Origin: a virus
Length of the DNA: 50,840 bases
Virus record (IMG/VR): IMGVR_UViG_3300031862_000007
Span: 1-50,840 of that record
Strand: one strand, 5' to 3'
Shown here: in pieces, positions 38,609-45,927 of the stretch
Position numbering within the stretch: the stretch's first letter is position 1
Layout of the letters: every line of letters begins with the position of its first letter
Made by a program: the position numbers and the translations under genes
Notes under the pieces: generated by a model
The model's database searches: none
What the model saw: only the letters and a program-made list of their open reading frames with translations
Told to the model about the DNA's origin: nothing

Positions 38609-39298
38609 ATGAGGAAAATAATATTTATTGTCATCCTGATTCTATCTACCTTGTCTTGTGCGACCGTGAGGGAATATCGGGCCAGATACAAACAGGACAT
38701 GAACGCCCGAGACGAAAAACTTTTCGGGACCCATCGTAGTAACTCAACGACTTACTCGCCGCTTAACGATCCTGCGCTCGGCTTGCTCCTCGGTTTGTAT
38801 ATGTTAAGCCCACATCAAGAAACATATGCTTACTCGCCGTACTTTCCGCTTTTCCCATATTATAATTCTTTTTCGAGCCTCCTGGCCTATGAAAGTGAGC
38901 TGCAAGATATCAACGACATGGAGATGTTCAAGCTTGAAATGAATACGCGGCGAATCATGGATGAGCTGAGAAGGGCGCGAGAACGGGAGGCAAGGCAACT
39001 CAGAATGGAAGTAGAGGATCTGACCGATCAATTGAAACGTACGCAAAATCAACTTGACTTTTCTTCTTTAAGTAAATGGCGATCTGAAAAATTGGACTCG
39101 GCCTGGTTGTTTAAGGAAAGTGAATCGAAAAAGCCTGACCTTAGCTTCCTGGATAAGATACCACCCGCCAAAGAAGTCTATGATTTTTCTTTTCTGGATA
39201 ATTGGAAGCCTAAAAAACCCGGGTCCTGGGGTGGAGTTGGGGCCGGTGCAGTAGGCTCTGTCCGATTCTTAGCAATTCCGAAGGTCAGGAAAGACTGA
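38609..39298 (+). CDS. Lipoprotein carrying the ejection-protein motif (candidate superinfection-exclusion moron)
   Basis: The only rightward gene in the early block. A 229-residue protein with signal peptide and lipobox (LSTLSC, Cys 17), a Tyr/Pro-rich part (70-90), a coiled coil (100-148) and then three variants of one motif: LDFSSLSKW (149-157), PDLSFLDKI (176-184) and YDFSFLDNWKP (191-201). The last matches YDFSFLD-x-W-x-P at the N-terminus of the giant ejection protein. It has its own near-consensus promoter and lies beside the repressor, the usual place for a lysogenic-conversion gene. A periplasmic decoy that blocks incoming phage proteins would fit; a late virion-linked role is an alternative. 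Confidence 0.75.
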   Translation: MRKIIFIVILILSTLSCATVREYRARYKQDMNARDEKLFGTHRSNSTTYSPLNDPALGLLLGLYMLSPHQETYAYSPYFPLFPYYNSFSSLLAYESELQDINDMEMFKLEMNTRRIMDELRRAREREARQLRMEVEDLTDQLKRTQNQLDFSSLSKWRSEKLDSAWLFKESESKKPDLSFLDKIPPAKEVYDFSFLDNWKPKKPGSWGGVGAGAVGSVRFLAIPKVRKD

Positions 39299-39475
39299 TC
39301 AGAGGCCCAGTAAAACTTTTTTCCCTCGCCTCCTCTTCAGCCAGGAACTCAGAATCATCGTCAGGAGTTGCGTCAGAGGTAAGCCGTTCTCCTGTGCTAT
39401 TCTGACCAGCTCTTGCTTCATCCACTTCTTATTTTTCGGCAACCGGAATTGAATGTCATGCTTTTCTTTGCTCAT
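39299..39475 (-). CDS. Ribbon-helix-helix protein (58 aa)
   Basis: The ORF lies directly next to the lipoprotein stop. The product begins MSKEKHDIQFRLPKNKKWM and continues with helices, matching the Arc/MetJ ribbon-helix-helix pattern (a short strand IQFRLP followed by two helices). It is convergent with the lipoprotein gene. It may regulate early genes. Confidence 0.6.
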   Translation of the reverse strand: MSKEKHDIQFRLPKNKKWMKQELVRIAQENGLPLTQLLTMILSSWLKRRRGKKVLLGL

Positions 39476-39707
39476 TTTTTACTTCCTTTTTTAATTTAAC
39501 AAAATAAATTTGAAGCGGCATAGAAAAGTTGGGATGGTGGAAAACGGGGCTGATATGTACTATCTCTCCGAATCTTTTTTCAATGTTTTCTTTTTCACTA
39601 TAAGCAGGCATGATAATTCTATCGGCCAACAGTTTCATGTTTGCTGTCCTACGCATATATTTTACGATTTTAGTATAGTCTAACTCGCCACGAATATTTT
39701 TACTCAT
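39456..39707 (-). CDS. Hypothetical protein (83 aa)
   Basis: A small protein starting MSKNIRGELDYTKIVKYMRR after AAGGAGCAGAA. A helical N-terminus is followed by strands (IVHISPVFHHPN, MPLQIYFVKL). Start overlaps the upstream stop. Family not recognised. Confidence 0.55.
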   Translation of the reverse strand: MSKNIRGELDYTKIVKYMRRTANMKLLADRIIMPAYSEKENIEKRFGEIVHISPVFHHPNFSMPLQIYFVKLKKEVKNEQRKA

Positions 39708-40090
39708 TTCTGCTCCTTCTTTTTTTGAATAATTTCTTTATATATTGTTATTTTTTCTTCGTTTTTATGCTCTATGAATTCAATCCATCTTTTTAAATAA
39801 CTTAGACATGATTCAGCCTTATAGTTTGAATATCCTAATTGTTCTTTAATTTCTTTTCTGCGAGTTTTAAAGATTATATATTTTAAGGTATCAATAACTC
39901 TTATTCTAATTAGTGGTGTGTTAGCATAGTAAATATCATCTTTTGTAATTCTCTTTTCTGTTTTTAATTTTCTAAGTTGGCTTATGTTATTTGATATTTC
40001 TTTATCAAGGTCTGATCTTAATAATCTTAAAAAACTCAGGAGCAGGTAATGCTGTTTCATAAGTTCATTTACTTTCATCATATTTCGCAT
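39704..40090 (-). CDS. Hypothetical helical protein (128 aa)
   Basis: An AT-rich gene encoding a basic all-helical protein (ELMKQHYLLLSFLRLLRSDL, YSNYKAESCLSYLKRWIEFI). The base composition is clearly lower in GC than most neighbours, suggesting recent acquisition. A GGAGAA site precedes the ATG. No family recognised. Confidence 0.55.
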   Translation of the reverse strand: MRNMMKVNELMKQHYLLLSFLRLLRSDLDKEISNNISQLRKLKTEKRITKDDIYYANTPLIRIRVIDTLKYIIFKTRRKEIKEQLGYSNYKAESCLSYLKRWIEFIEHKNEEKITIYKEIIQKKKEQK

Positions 40091-40133
40091 TTCTCCTTTT
40101 ATCTCTCTTTTCCCTGGGCTTACTTTATAATGC

Positions 40134-40460
40134 CTAACTTTTAGGTGGGAAGTAGAAATCTCTCAGCATTTCCAATTCTCTTTTTTTCTCGTTGTTGCTC
40201 ATTATTTTATTGAATTCGTTTTCAAGTTTTTTCCTGGCGTTTCTTTTTGGTAAGGCGATTAACTTTTGATATGTCGCTCCATCAAGTCTATTATAAAACC
40301 ATCTTAGCAACGCAATAATAGTGTCCCAATCTGGCTTTCCCTTTTTGTCCTTCATGACTAAAGCCCAGATTGAGGCAATTTTGTAAACCGGCTTAGTCCC
40401 TGCTCTAAAAGGTCCAAGACTTTTTTCAGTAAGTATCGTTGTCAATTTGCGGTAGTCCAT
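40134..40460 (-). CDS. Stand-alone domain paralogous to the 46714-47661 protein (108 aa)
   Basis: The central part (KIASIWALVMKDKKGKPDWD, LLRWFYNRLDGATYQKLIAL, EFNKIMSN) aligns with residues ~140-205 of the 315-residue protein at 46714-47661 (KIAFIFAQVIKKENGQPDWT, LLIWFWERFKETTY, YSKAMKNP). It therefore carries one shared domain, here as a separate gene. Function unknown. The AGGAGGGAAA site supports the start. Confidence 0.6.
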   Translation of the reverse strand: MDYRKLTTILTEKSLGPFRAGTKPVYKIASIWALVMKDKKGKPDWDTIIALLRWFYNRLDGATYQKLIALPKRNARKKLENEFNKIMSNNEKKRELEMLRDFYFPPKS

Positions 40461-40468
40461 TTTCCCTC

Positions 40469-40642
40469 CTATCTCTCAATATATTTTAGCTTCAATCCTG
40501 GGAGAGATTGTCGGCCATAGACAATAGCTATCATGCACACTTGACAGCACCGAATCTTGACATCCTTTCTGTGTGCATCCTCAAAGACCACGACCCGCCG
40601 AGCTTTGCCCCGACAACCTTTCCTAAATTGACATCTTTCCAA
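40469..40642 (-). CDS. Small Cys-rich zinc-finger-like protein (57 aa)
   Basis: An ORF with a TTG start preceded by AAGAGGAGCGCAC. The product contains CQFRKGC and CCQVC pairs and a basic middle. Its stop is eight bases before the next start, and it fills an otherwise empty 180-base gap. The TTG start lowers confidence. Confidence 0.45.
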   Translation of the reverse strand: MERCQFRKGCRGKARRVVVFEDAHRKDVKIRCCQVCMIAIVYGRQSLPGLKLKYIER

Positions 40643-40657
40643 GTGCGCTCCTCTTGC

Positions 40658-40843
40658 CTAAACCTCAAGGCGACCCTGATCCTCAGCATATTTTATCTCT
40701 CTTATATGCTTGCACTCAATCCGGTGGAAGACCCAGGCCGGACAACTGCAACCCCAAACGCCGGCCCGATCAATCGCCACCGTCCAGGTCCCGTCGCCTT
40801 TTGACTTAGGAATATACCACCTTTTCACCCATCTGTCAGCCAT
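40658..40843 (-). CDS. SWIM zinc-finger protein (61 aa)
   Basis: I chose the ATG at 40843 after GGAGGTTTATTG. The protein carries C-S-C-P-A-W-V-F-H-R-I-E-C-K-H, the C-x-C-x(n)-C-x-H SWIM zinc motif, with a Trp-rich strand region before it. SWIM domains bind DNA or proteins. Stand-alone small versions are common in phage early regions. Confidence 0.75.
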   Translation of the reverse strand: MADRWVKRWYIPKSKGDGTWTVAIDRAGVWGCSCPAWVFHRIECKHIREIKYAEDQGRLEV

Positions 40844-41084
40844 CAATAAACCTCCTTACCCAAAATGTTTTCTTAGCCTTTTTTAAAGCTTTGTCTTTTT
40901 GCACCTCGTTCCAAATACTCCGAAGATAGAGAGTCTCAAGCGAGATCTCATAGTGCTTTCTCCTGCGCTTCTCCCAAATCCTGAGCAATCCGGTCTCCGT
41001 TATCTCCACGATAAGCGGAGACCTAAGAAACCGCAGACACTTCCGGTCTATCACCCGCCGGATAGGTTTCTTCAGTATAGTCAT
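40836..41084 (-). CDS. Hypothetical basic protein (82 aa)
   Basis: Starts MTILKKPIRRVIDRKCLRFL after AAGGAGGTCA. Strands (LIVEITETGLLRIWEKR) and a Lys-rich helix suggest a small nucleic-acid-binding fold, but no family is recognised. It overlaps the SWIM gene by eight bases. Confidence 0.6.
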   Translation of the reverse strand: MTILKKPIRRVIDRKCLRFLRSPLIVEITETGLLRIWEKRRRKHYEISLETLYLRSIWNEVQKDKALKKAKKTFWVRRFIDG

Positions 41085-41095
41085 TGACCTCCTTT

Positions 41096-41257
41096 TTATT
41101 CTCGAAAAATTAGGCTAATCATCTGATTAAATAAACAGAAATTTAATGAACTAGGAAAAATATAAATTCCCACTATGGCAATCCCCATTATTTCAAAAGT
41201 AAATCCCATGATAATTGATTCGTGTTCAATGGGTTCTTGCCAAGTTTCTATTTTCAT
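41096..41257 (-). CDS. Small membrane protein (53 aa)
   Basis: The product (MKIETWQEPIEHESIIMGFT then a hydrophobic segment FEIMGIAIVGIYIF) is a one-helix membrane protein. The start follows AGGAGGTCAATAAAAA (12-base spacing). It fills the gap between two well-supported genes. Confidence 0.55.
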   Translation of the reverse strand: MKIETWQEPIEHESIIMGFTFEIMGIAIVGIYIFPSSLNFCLFNQMISLIFRE

Positions 41258-41273
41258 TTTTTATTGACCTCCT

Positions 41274-41591
41274 TTAATAATCTTCTGGAAACATGAGAGG
41301 ATAGGCGCTTGTCTCATTGAGGACGACGAAGAAATCCAAGCCGTTGACCTTGACCTTGTAGAACCAATCCGTCCCCTTTTCGCGCTGAATCTTCATCACC
41401 TCAAGCTTCGCGCCGATCGTAGCTTCAGGTTTTTGCCAGAGAATTAGCAGAAAGTTATGGAGAGAATAATTCCTGAACCCACCGCGCCAGCGCTTGACAA
41501 ACTCCGTCAGCTTTTCCGGTGACACAACAAGCGAAGCCTCTAACTCCGCGAGCTTGCCCTGTAATTGAGACCGTCTTTCTTTACTGTCCAT
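41274..41591 (-). CDS. ArdC N-terminal-domain-like protein (105 aa)
   Basis: I use the ATG at 41591. The segment KRWRGGFRNYSLHNFLLILW followed by QKPEATIGAKLEVMK matches the conserved core of the N-terminal ssDNA-binding domain of ArdC-type antirestriction proteins (Y-S-x-x-N-x-x-L-I-x-x-Q-x-P-x-A-T). The metallopeptidase half of ArdC is absent. An antirestriction or ssDNA-protecting role as one of the first early genes is plausible. Confidence 0.65.
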   Translation of the reverse strand: MDSKERRSQLQGKLAELEASLVVSPEKLTEFVKRWRGGFRNYSLHNFLLILWQKPEATIGAKLEVMKIQREKGTDWFYKVKVNGLDFFVVLNETSAYPLMFPEDY

Positions 41592-41593
41592 GA

Positions 41594-41884
41594 TCAACTC
41601 AGGTAAGCCTCAGAGAGAACGCCGGCAGAGCAAACGAGCGTCAAGACGCGCGAAGAAGGGAAGCCATTTGCACTCAAAACTTGAAAACATGCGACCGAAT
41701 CCGGCCCCAAACGCAGATCAGAATCAATCCAGAGATAATCCGCCCGAAGCACACCCGCAGCGCGAGCCACAGCCGAAACATGAGAGACTCGATTATCTAC
41801 AAGCACAGAGAGAACGCGATTTACGCGCCCAATTGAAAACCCCTTGCCCTCAGGAGATCGAATCCCCTGAACCTCTAACGCCAT
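41594..41884 (-). CDS. First early gene, hypothetical (96 aa)
   Basis: I chose the ATG at 41884, which follows GTGGAGGTGAGTCA and lies downstream of the promoter; the longer ORF from 41944 would start on the -10 box. The product begins MALEVQGIRSPEGKGFSIGR and is Ala/Val/Ser/Arg-rich. It is high in GC compared with neighbours. It ends just before the ArdC-like start. Family not recognised. Confidence 0.55.
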   Translation of the reverse strand: MALEVQGIRSPEGKGFSIGRVNRVLSVLVDNRVSHVSAVARAAGVLRADYLWIDSDLRLGPDSVACFQVLSANGFPSSRVLTLVCSAGVLSEAYLS

Positions 41885-41942
41885 TGACTCACCTCCACAG
41901 AATCTTTTTTGGGGTGACCTTTTGTCTCCCCTGTCCACTTTC

Positions 41943-41970
41943 ATCTTAACACGACTTTCCCGATTGTCAA
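41943..41970 (-). promoter_or_regulatory. Strong early leftward promoter
   Basis: On the minus strand TTGACA (41965-41970), 16-base spacer, TAAGAT (41943-41948), close to the sigma70 consensus. Predicted transcription begins near 41936 and would cover the early operon down to 28.6 kb. Confidence 0.75.
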
Positions 41971-42054
41971 GACCCCTCCCGAAAAATAATTAAAAAGGAA
42001 TTCGCGCCCCCCGCGCGCGCGCCCGAGTAGCCCCATTAAGATCTAGCTAAGTCT
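41971..42054. other. GC-rich/AT-rich junction upstream of early promoter
   Basis: No gene. The stretch 42001-42025 is almost pure C/G with an alternating CGCGCGCG core, then becomes AT-rich going into the long repeat. Such a switch can mark a structured site at the phage end, but I see no known motif. Confidence 0.5.
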
Positions 42055-42204
42055 AGTTAAGATTAAGTTAAGATCTAATTAAGATCTAATTAAGATTAAG
42101 ATTAAGTTAAGATTAAGATTAATATAATATAGATTTAGGCTAGACTTAGACTGAATCTAGATTAGGCTTAAACTGGATCTGAATTAGAAGAGGAGTCAGT
42201 TTAG

Positions 42205-42242
42205 AAAAAAAGGGGGGGGAAACTAGTTAAACCCCCCTTTTT
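42205..42242. terminator. Bidirectional hairpin terminator, repeat copy 2
   Basis: Same G-run/C-run hairpin with flanking A and T tracts as at 151-188. Confidence 0.7.
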
Positions 42243-42428
42243 CTGTCCATATTGAGATTATAATTAATACATTTATTGATAAATAAGATTTAATAGGATA
42301 GAGGGACTTGCTAAGAGAGAAGAAGAGATCAATGCCTACTAGAGGAAGATCAGGGGTGATATTAGTGATTATGTCAACTAGAGAGAGGTTATAAGGCAGG
42401 ATTTATGGGTCGTATAATAACTATTATG

Positions 42429-42542
42429 TCAACTACATCCCATTATTAGGAGATTCGAATAAGGGGGGGCATATGGGAACTTTCCGATTGACCCTAGGTC
42501 TATTAGTGCATCACTTGCTGGGTAAATTTTATCTTTTCTCAT
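42429..42542 (-). CDS. Small hypothetical protein, repeat copy 2 (37 aa)
   Basis: Identical to the 375-488 ORF, starting just after the stop of the 89-residue gene. Confidence 0.35.
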   Translation of the reverse strand: MRKDKIYPASDALIDLGSIGKFPYAPPYSNLLIMGCS

Positions 42543-42543
42543 A

Positions 42544-42813
42544 CTAGGTCTTTTCTTCATTTGCTATAAACCTCCATATTTTCCGCAATATGGTTTCTAC
42601 ATCATATCGTCCGTATTTCTTTCTAAACTTTTCAAGCCCTAATTTTTGTATCTCTTCTGCTGTTTTTCCTATAACATTTGCGAAAAAGGTTTTCTTTTGT
42701 AGCAATGTTTCAAAGGGTTCCTTTCTTCTTTTCGCTTCCTCTTCGAGAAATCTTCTAAGGTGTTGAGGAAGGTCTTCCCAATAAAGAGGCTTGTGTTCTG
42801 ATTTATTTCTCAT
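42544..42813 (-). CDS. Hypothetical basic helical protein, repeat copy 2 (89 aa)
   Basis: The duplicate of 490-759 with Ser instead of Pro at residue 5. Here the ATG is preceded by different DNA, and an in-frame GTG at 42837 could add eight residues. The shared ATG is the conserved start. Being kept intact in both contexts suggests it is a real gene. Confidence 0.6.
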   Translation of the reverse strand: MRNKSEHKPLYWEDLPQHLRRFLEEEAKRRKEPFETLLQKKTFFANVIGKTAEEIQKLGLEKFRKKYGRYDVETILRKIWRFIANEEKT

Positions 42814-42851
42814 AATGGTTTTTCCATTAAAGCACACTTCTGCCTATCACA

Positions 42852-43007
42852 CTACTGGAATCCATCTACTTTTCTTTGTGGCCAATATTGAAAGGGACAA
42901 TCATCGGGGCAATAATCGGGATCATTGGGAAGTGTTCCTCTTTTGCGAATAGCCCATAGGCCATAAAAATTTATAAATGACCCTTTATTCAAGTGATAGC
43001 CTTTCAC
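42852..43007 (-). CDS. Small Cys-containing protein (51 aa)
   Basis: I chose the GTG at 43007 because AAAGGAGATCCATA lies just before it. The product (GYHLNKGSFINFYGLWAIRK then PDYCPDDCPFQYWPQ) has a C-x-x-x-C pair. It precedes the repeat-copy genes. Upstream ATGs at 43034 and 43103 lack sites. Function unknown. Confidence 0.5.
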   Translation of the reverse strand: MKGYHLNKGSFINFYGLWAIRKRGTLPNDPDYCPDDCPFQYWPQRKVDGFQ

Positions 43008-43113
43008 TATGGATCTCCTTTCAGAAAAGCTCATTACTGAGCATTGTATGAAGCTCAGATTTGACTCTCTCGATATCCTGATTAACTTTATCATAGACTT
43101 CATGCGGTTTTAG

Positions 43114-43422
43114 GTCTTTAAACCTATTGATATCATAATAGACGAATATGCTCCATATAAGAAACTAGCTTTATTTGCCGATCACAGGACCATTGACCAT
43201 CGGTTTTGGTATGTAAATGGATTTATTCACACAAATACTATTGAAAGTTTTTGGGCCCTTCTAAAACGCGGAATTTATGGACAGTATCATGCAGTAAGCA
43301 AGAGGCACCTAAACAAATACATTGACGAATTTTGTTATCGCCTTAATAATAGAGGCAAGGGTGATATTTTTAATGTGACAAGAAAAAGAGGCTTGGGGGT
43401 CAAACAATGGGCGAAGAAATAA
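43114..43422 (+). pseudogene. ISXO2/IS1595-type transposase C-terminal remnant
   Basis: Frame begins after a TAG at 43111. The translation has DEYAPYKKLALFADHRTIDH, GFIHTNTIESFWALLKRGI and YHAVSKRHLNKYIDEFCYRL, the conserved C-terminal half of ISXO2-like DDE transposases including the Glu. The N-terminal half is missing and no inverted repeats are obvious. Its stop overlaps the start of the P63C gene by 16 bases. It marks a past insertion where this arm diverges from the phage. Confidence 0.8.
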
Positions 43423-44276
43423 AATCTGCTAATTTTAAAGGAGAACTTAAAATTGGCGATTTAAGAATTCCATGCTATGTTTTAGAAGATTCAACTAGAA
43501 TATTATCGGGGCGCGGTGTTACTGGTTCGATGGGACTGAAAGGACGTGGCCAGGGAATGGCCAGGTTTTTAGCATCAAAATCGCTTATCCCATTTATATC
43601 AAATGAATTAAGGGCGGCCATCGAAAAGCCAATGCTTTTTAAAGTAGGAAAGGGCGGAAAGCCATATTTGGGATATGAGGCTACAATATTGCCAGAAATA
43701 TGTAAAGCTGTCCTAAATGCCGAAGAGGCGCATATGCTGCCCCCACATCAAAAACATATGGCAGCTCAAGCAAAAATATTAATTAAAGCATTAGCTGTAA
43801 CTGGAATTATTGCCCTGGTCGATGAAGCTACGGGATTTCAAGAGGTAAGAGACCGAATAGCCCTACAAAAGATCTTGGATAAATATTTATTAAAAGAATA
43901 TGCGCAATGGGCAAAGCGATTTCCTGACGAATTTTATCAAAGAATGTTTAAATTGAAAGGTTGGCAATGGAAAGGAATGACCATAAATCGTCCAAGCATA
44001 GTAGGTAAATATGCAAACGATATAGTGTATGCTAGATTGGCACCGGGAATAATTGAGGAGCTTAGACGTTTAAATCCACCGGACGAAAAGGGGCAAAGAA
44101 AAGCTAAGCACCATCAATGGTTGACAGAAGACATCGGTCATCCGGCCCTGCAACGACATATTGATATATTACTCACCCTTATGAGAATTGCGCCAAATTG
44201 GGGGTCATTTGAAAGGATGGTTAAACGGGCTTTTCCGAAATCTGGTGAAGACGTCCCTCTTCCTTTAGATGAATAA
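43407..44276 (+). CDS. P63C-domain protein (289 aa)
   Basis: A 289-residue protein with the P63C domain: an N-terminal region (LKIGDLRIPCYVLEDSTRIL), then TGFQEVRDRIALQKILDKYL and EYAQWAKRFPDEFYQRMFKL, and a C-terminal HHQWLTEDIGHPALQRHI. P63C proteins occur in mobile elements and phages; their function is unknown. The start ATG lies inside the transposase remnant, so expression probably depends on sequence within that insertion. Confidence 0.8.
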   Translation: MGEEIKSANFKGELKIGDLRIPCYVLEDSTRILSGRGVTGSMGLKGRGQGMARFLASKSLIPFISNELRAAIEKPMLFKVGKGGKPYLGYEATILPEICKAVLNAEEAHMLPPHQKHMAAQAKILIKALAVTGIIALVDEATGFQEVRDRIALQKILDKYLLKEYAQWAKRFPDEFYQRMFKLKGWQWKGMTINRPSIVGKYANDIVYARLAPGIIEELRRLNPPDEKGQRKAKHHQWLTEDIGHPALQRHIDILLTLMRIAPNWGSFERMVKRAFPKSGEDVPLPLDE

Positions 44277-44283
44277 AAGAACG

Positions 44284-44688
44284 TTAACTATTCATAATCA
44301 TTTCTTTATATTTGACTTCTGAAAGCTTAATTCTTTTGATGCAATTCACAATTTGCCTTATGGTTAGGTCTTTTAATTTTCCTTTACTTGTTAATAATTT
44401 AGAAAAAGAATCCTTAAGAACAGAGGCTGCGTCAAACGGAGCAATATAATATAACTCCAGCCAAGTATTTTTATTGAAAAAATCCGTATCTTTTGGAATA
44501 TAGAACATATGCTTATCGGGCTGACATCCAATTTGAAATATTTTTTTCTCTGGATTTGATGTTGTTTTACAAAATAAATATGGCTCACTATTATTTCTGG
44601 GAACATTTAACAAGACTAAAAGTTTTGGCGCAGATCCCCCATTATCAAATTGAAAATCAGCGTGATAAAAAATTTCTCCCTTTTGCAA
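44284..44688 (-). CDS. Putative toxin of a Panacea-type toxin-antitoxin pair (134 aa)
   Basis: A 134-residue protein starting MQKGEIFYHADFQFDNGGSA with KLLVLLNVPRNNSEPYLFCK, a pattern like the PemK/MazF fold (strand, loop, K-L-L-V-x-L-N). It lies 23 bases downstream of the Panacea-domain gene on the same strand. Panacea proteins act as antitoxins for many toxin types encoded next to them. The order antitoxin-toxin fits. Toxin activity is inferred from context. Confidence 0.6.
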   Translation of the reverse strand: MQKGEIFYHADFQFDNGGSAPKLLVLLNVPRNNSEPYLFCKTTSNPEKKIFQIGCQPDKHMFYIPKDTDFFNKNTWLELYYIAPFDAASVLKDSFSKLLTSKGKLKDLTIRQIVNCIKRIKLSEVKYKEMIMNS

Positions 44689-44711
44689 GATTCCCCGCCA
44701 TCAAAGAAATA

Positions 44712-45287
44712 TTATGAAAATGTTCTTTTTATCTCTCCTATTTCTTCCATCATTTGAATTGCCTCTTCTTCATCAACCTCGGCCTCGCTGTCAATGGCTA
44801 GCAAAAAATCTATTTTCATATAAATTCCTTTTGTTTTTAAGGTTTTCTCCCAAGGCGAATTTTTTAGATGCGTTACTTCCGACATATCTTCAGCCTTGGC
44901 TTCCTTGTAAATTGTCGCAAGATCATTCAGAATTTCTATCTCGCTTTCCGAAAACGCATCCAAGTTATATTTCTTCTTTGCAATAAATTGAGTGAATATA
45001 TAATCTTCTGTTAATGCATCTTTCACTACGACAATTTCCATGGATTTCTTTATTTCATCGGGAAGATCATCATTTTTTATTTGTTCCCAAAAAATCTTGG
45101 GAACAGGGCCTTTTTTAAACGTGAAATATTCTAGATCTGTAACGGTTCTTCCATATTTTTTAAAATGGGAAAAATCCAAAAAGAAAAGCAATTTAAATAT
45201 TTTTAGAGCAAATGGATATTTTACTTTTGCTTTAAAAAAAAGTATTGCGTTTACTCTCTTTTCTAATTCTTTATTAATGAGTTTCAT
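44712..45287 (-). CDS. Panacea (DUF4065/SocA-like) antitoxin (191 aa)
   Basis: A 191-residue protein with the Panacea/SocA core: LKIFKLLFFLDFSHFKKYGR then VTDLEYFTFKKGPVPKIFWE. Known Panacea proteins neutralise diverse toxins. A TTGACA...TATATA promoter is 25-55 bases upstream. It lies between the P63C gene and the diverged promoter module, so the pair probably stabilises or defends the element. Confidence 0.78.
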   Translation of the reverse strand: MKLINKELEKRVNAILFFKAKVKYPFALKIFKLLFFLDFSHFKKYGRTVTDLEYFTFKKGPVPKIFWEQIKNDDLPDEIKKSMEIVVVKDALTEDYIFTQFIAKKKYNLDAFSESEIEILNDLATIYKEAKAEDMSEVTHLKNSPWEKTLKTKGIYMKIDFLLAIDSEAEVDEEEAIQMMEEIGEIKRTFS

Positions 45288-45312
45288 GTTGATTTATGGA
45301 TGCCTTTCAAGC

Positions 45313-45342
45313 TATATACTATTTTTATGGGCTTTTTGTCAA
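45313..45342 (-). promoter_or_regulatory. Promoter of the Panacea pair
   Basis: Minus strand TTGACA at 45337-45342, 18-base spacer, TATATA at 45313-45318. The ~340 bases further upstream (45343-45682) contain no supportable gene and a short CTACCACCCTACACCACCCT repeat. Confidence 0.6.
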
Positions 45343-45682
45343 AAATCGACGCTCATACATTAATACGATTATTTAGTCGTTTTTGTTTCCCTTGAATTGA
45401 AACCGTTTAATTCGCTACCTCAAACTGGGACATCCCCTTTCATTTTTCTCCTTTTATCCTCGCATTCGTGTTCCTAAGCCCGTAATGTCCACTGACCGCC
45501 TCCCAATTAGCCTTTTTTGGCGTCCCAGCACAAGCACAGGGCGCATTTTTTGACGGATCTCACTCGTTCCCCTACCACCCTACACCACCCTACGCACAAT
45601 TTCCGTTATAGCCGAGGGGATGGCGCCTGCTATGCCTGGGCCGCAAAAACGGGCTTTTAGGCTTTTCACTTGTTTACTCCGA

Positions 45683-45874
45683 TCAATTCGGCTCTATGAA
45701 GCTGGAGATTCGCTTTTCAAGTTTGCGGATCTCGCGCCGTTGTTTGCGGGTAGCCTGGGCGAGACGAGCGACGGAAGAGCGGGAACGCCGGAGCTCGCGG
45801 ACGATGGTGAAAATCGCAAGACGCAATCTTCGATCTTCAAGTGGACAGCGGACAATATCTTCTTTCATAGCCAC
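45683..45874 (-). CDS. Small Arg-rich protein with SSFIEPN tail (63 aa)
   Basis: A homologue of the 1340-1531 protein, same length, about two-thirds identical, with KEDIVRCP, RELRRSRSSVARL and a KRISSFIEPN end. Its start region and promoter (TTGACT, 16 bases, TACGAT) are conserved. The reading frame is intact, while its divergent partner is broken. Confidence 0.65.
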   Translation of the reverse strand: MAMKEDIVRCPLEDRRLRLAIFTIVRELRRSRSSVARLAQATRKQRREIRKLEKRISSFIEPN

Positions 45875-45927
45875 ACTTAAATCGTAGCATGGAATTTTGG
45901 GGAGTCAATAGGGTATGGGTTAAATTA

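Larger units (their letters stand above)
42055..42814. repeat. Long direct repeat, copy 2
   Basis: The counterpart of 1-760; the match ends at 42814, right after the ATG region of the 89-residue gene. After this point the two contexts are unrelated for ~2.8 kb, then resume weak similarity at the divergent promoter module (45.68-46.1 kb). Confidence 0.9.

Noticed and set aside
41590-41949. 119-residue plus-strand ORF opposite the first early genes
   Set aside because: The Arg/Gln/Pro-rich product is antisense to the leftward operon and would cross its promoter; the minus-strand frames have good start sites.
42055-42814. Attachment-site (attL/attR) explanation for the long repeat
   Set aside because: At 760 bp it is far longer than usual att cores, contains genes, and no integrase lies next to either copy in the window; kept only as a remote possibility.
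45343-45682. tRNA or small RNA gene in the gap upstream of the Panacea pair
   Set aside because: I saw no cloverleaf, T-loop or clear promoter-terminator pair; only short CCACCCTA repeats.
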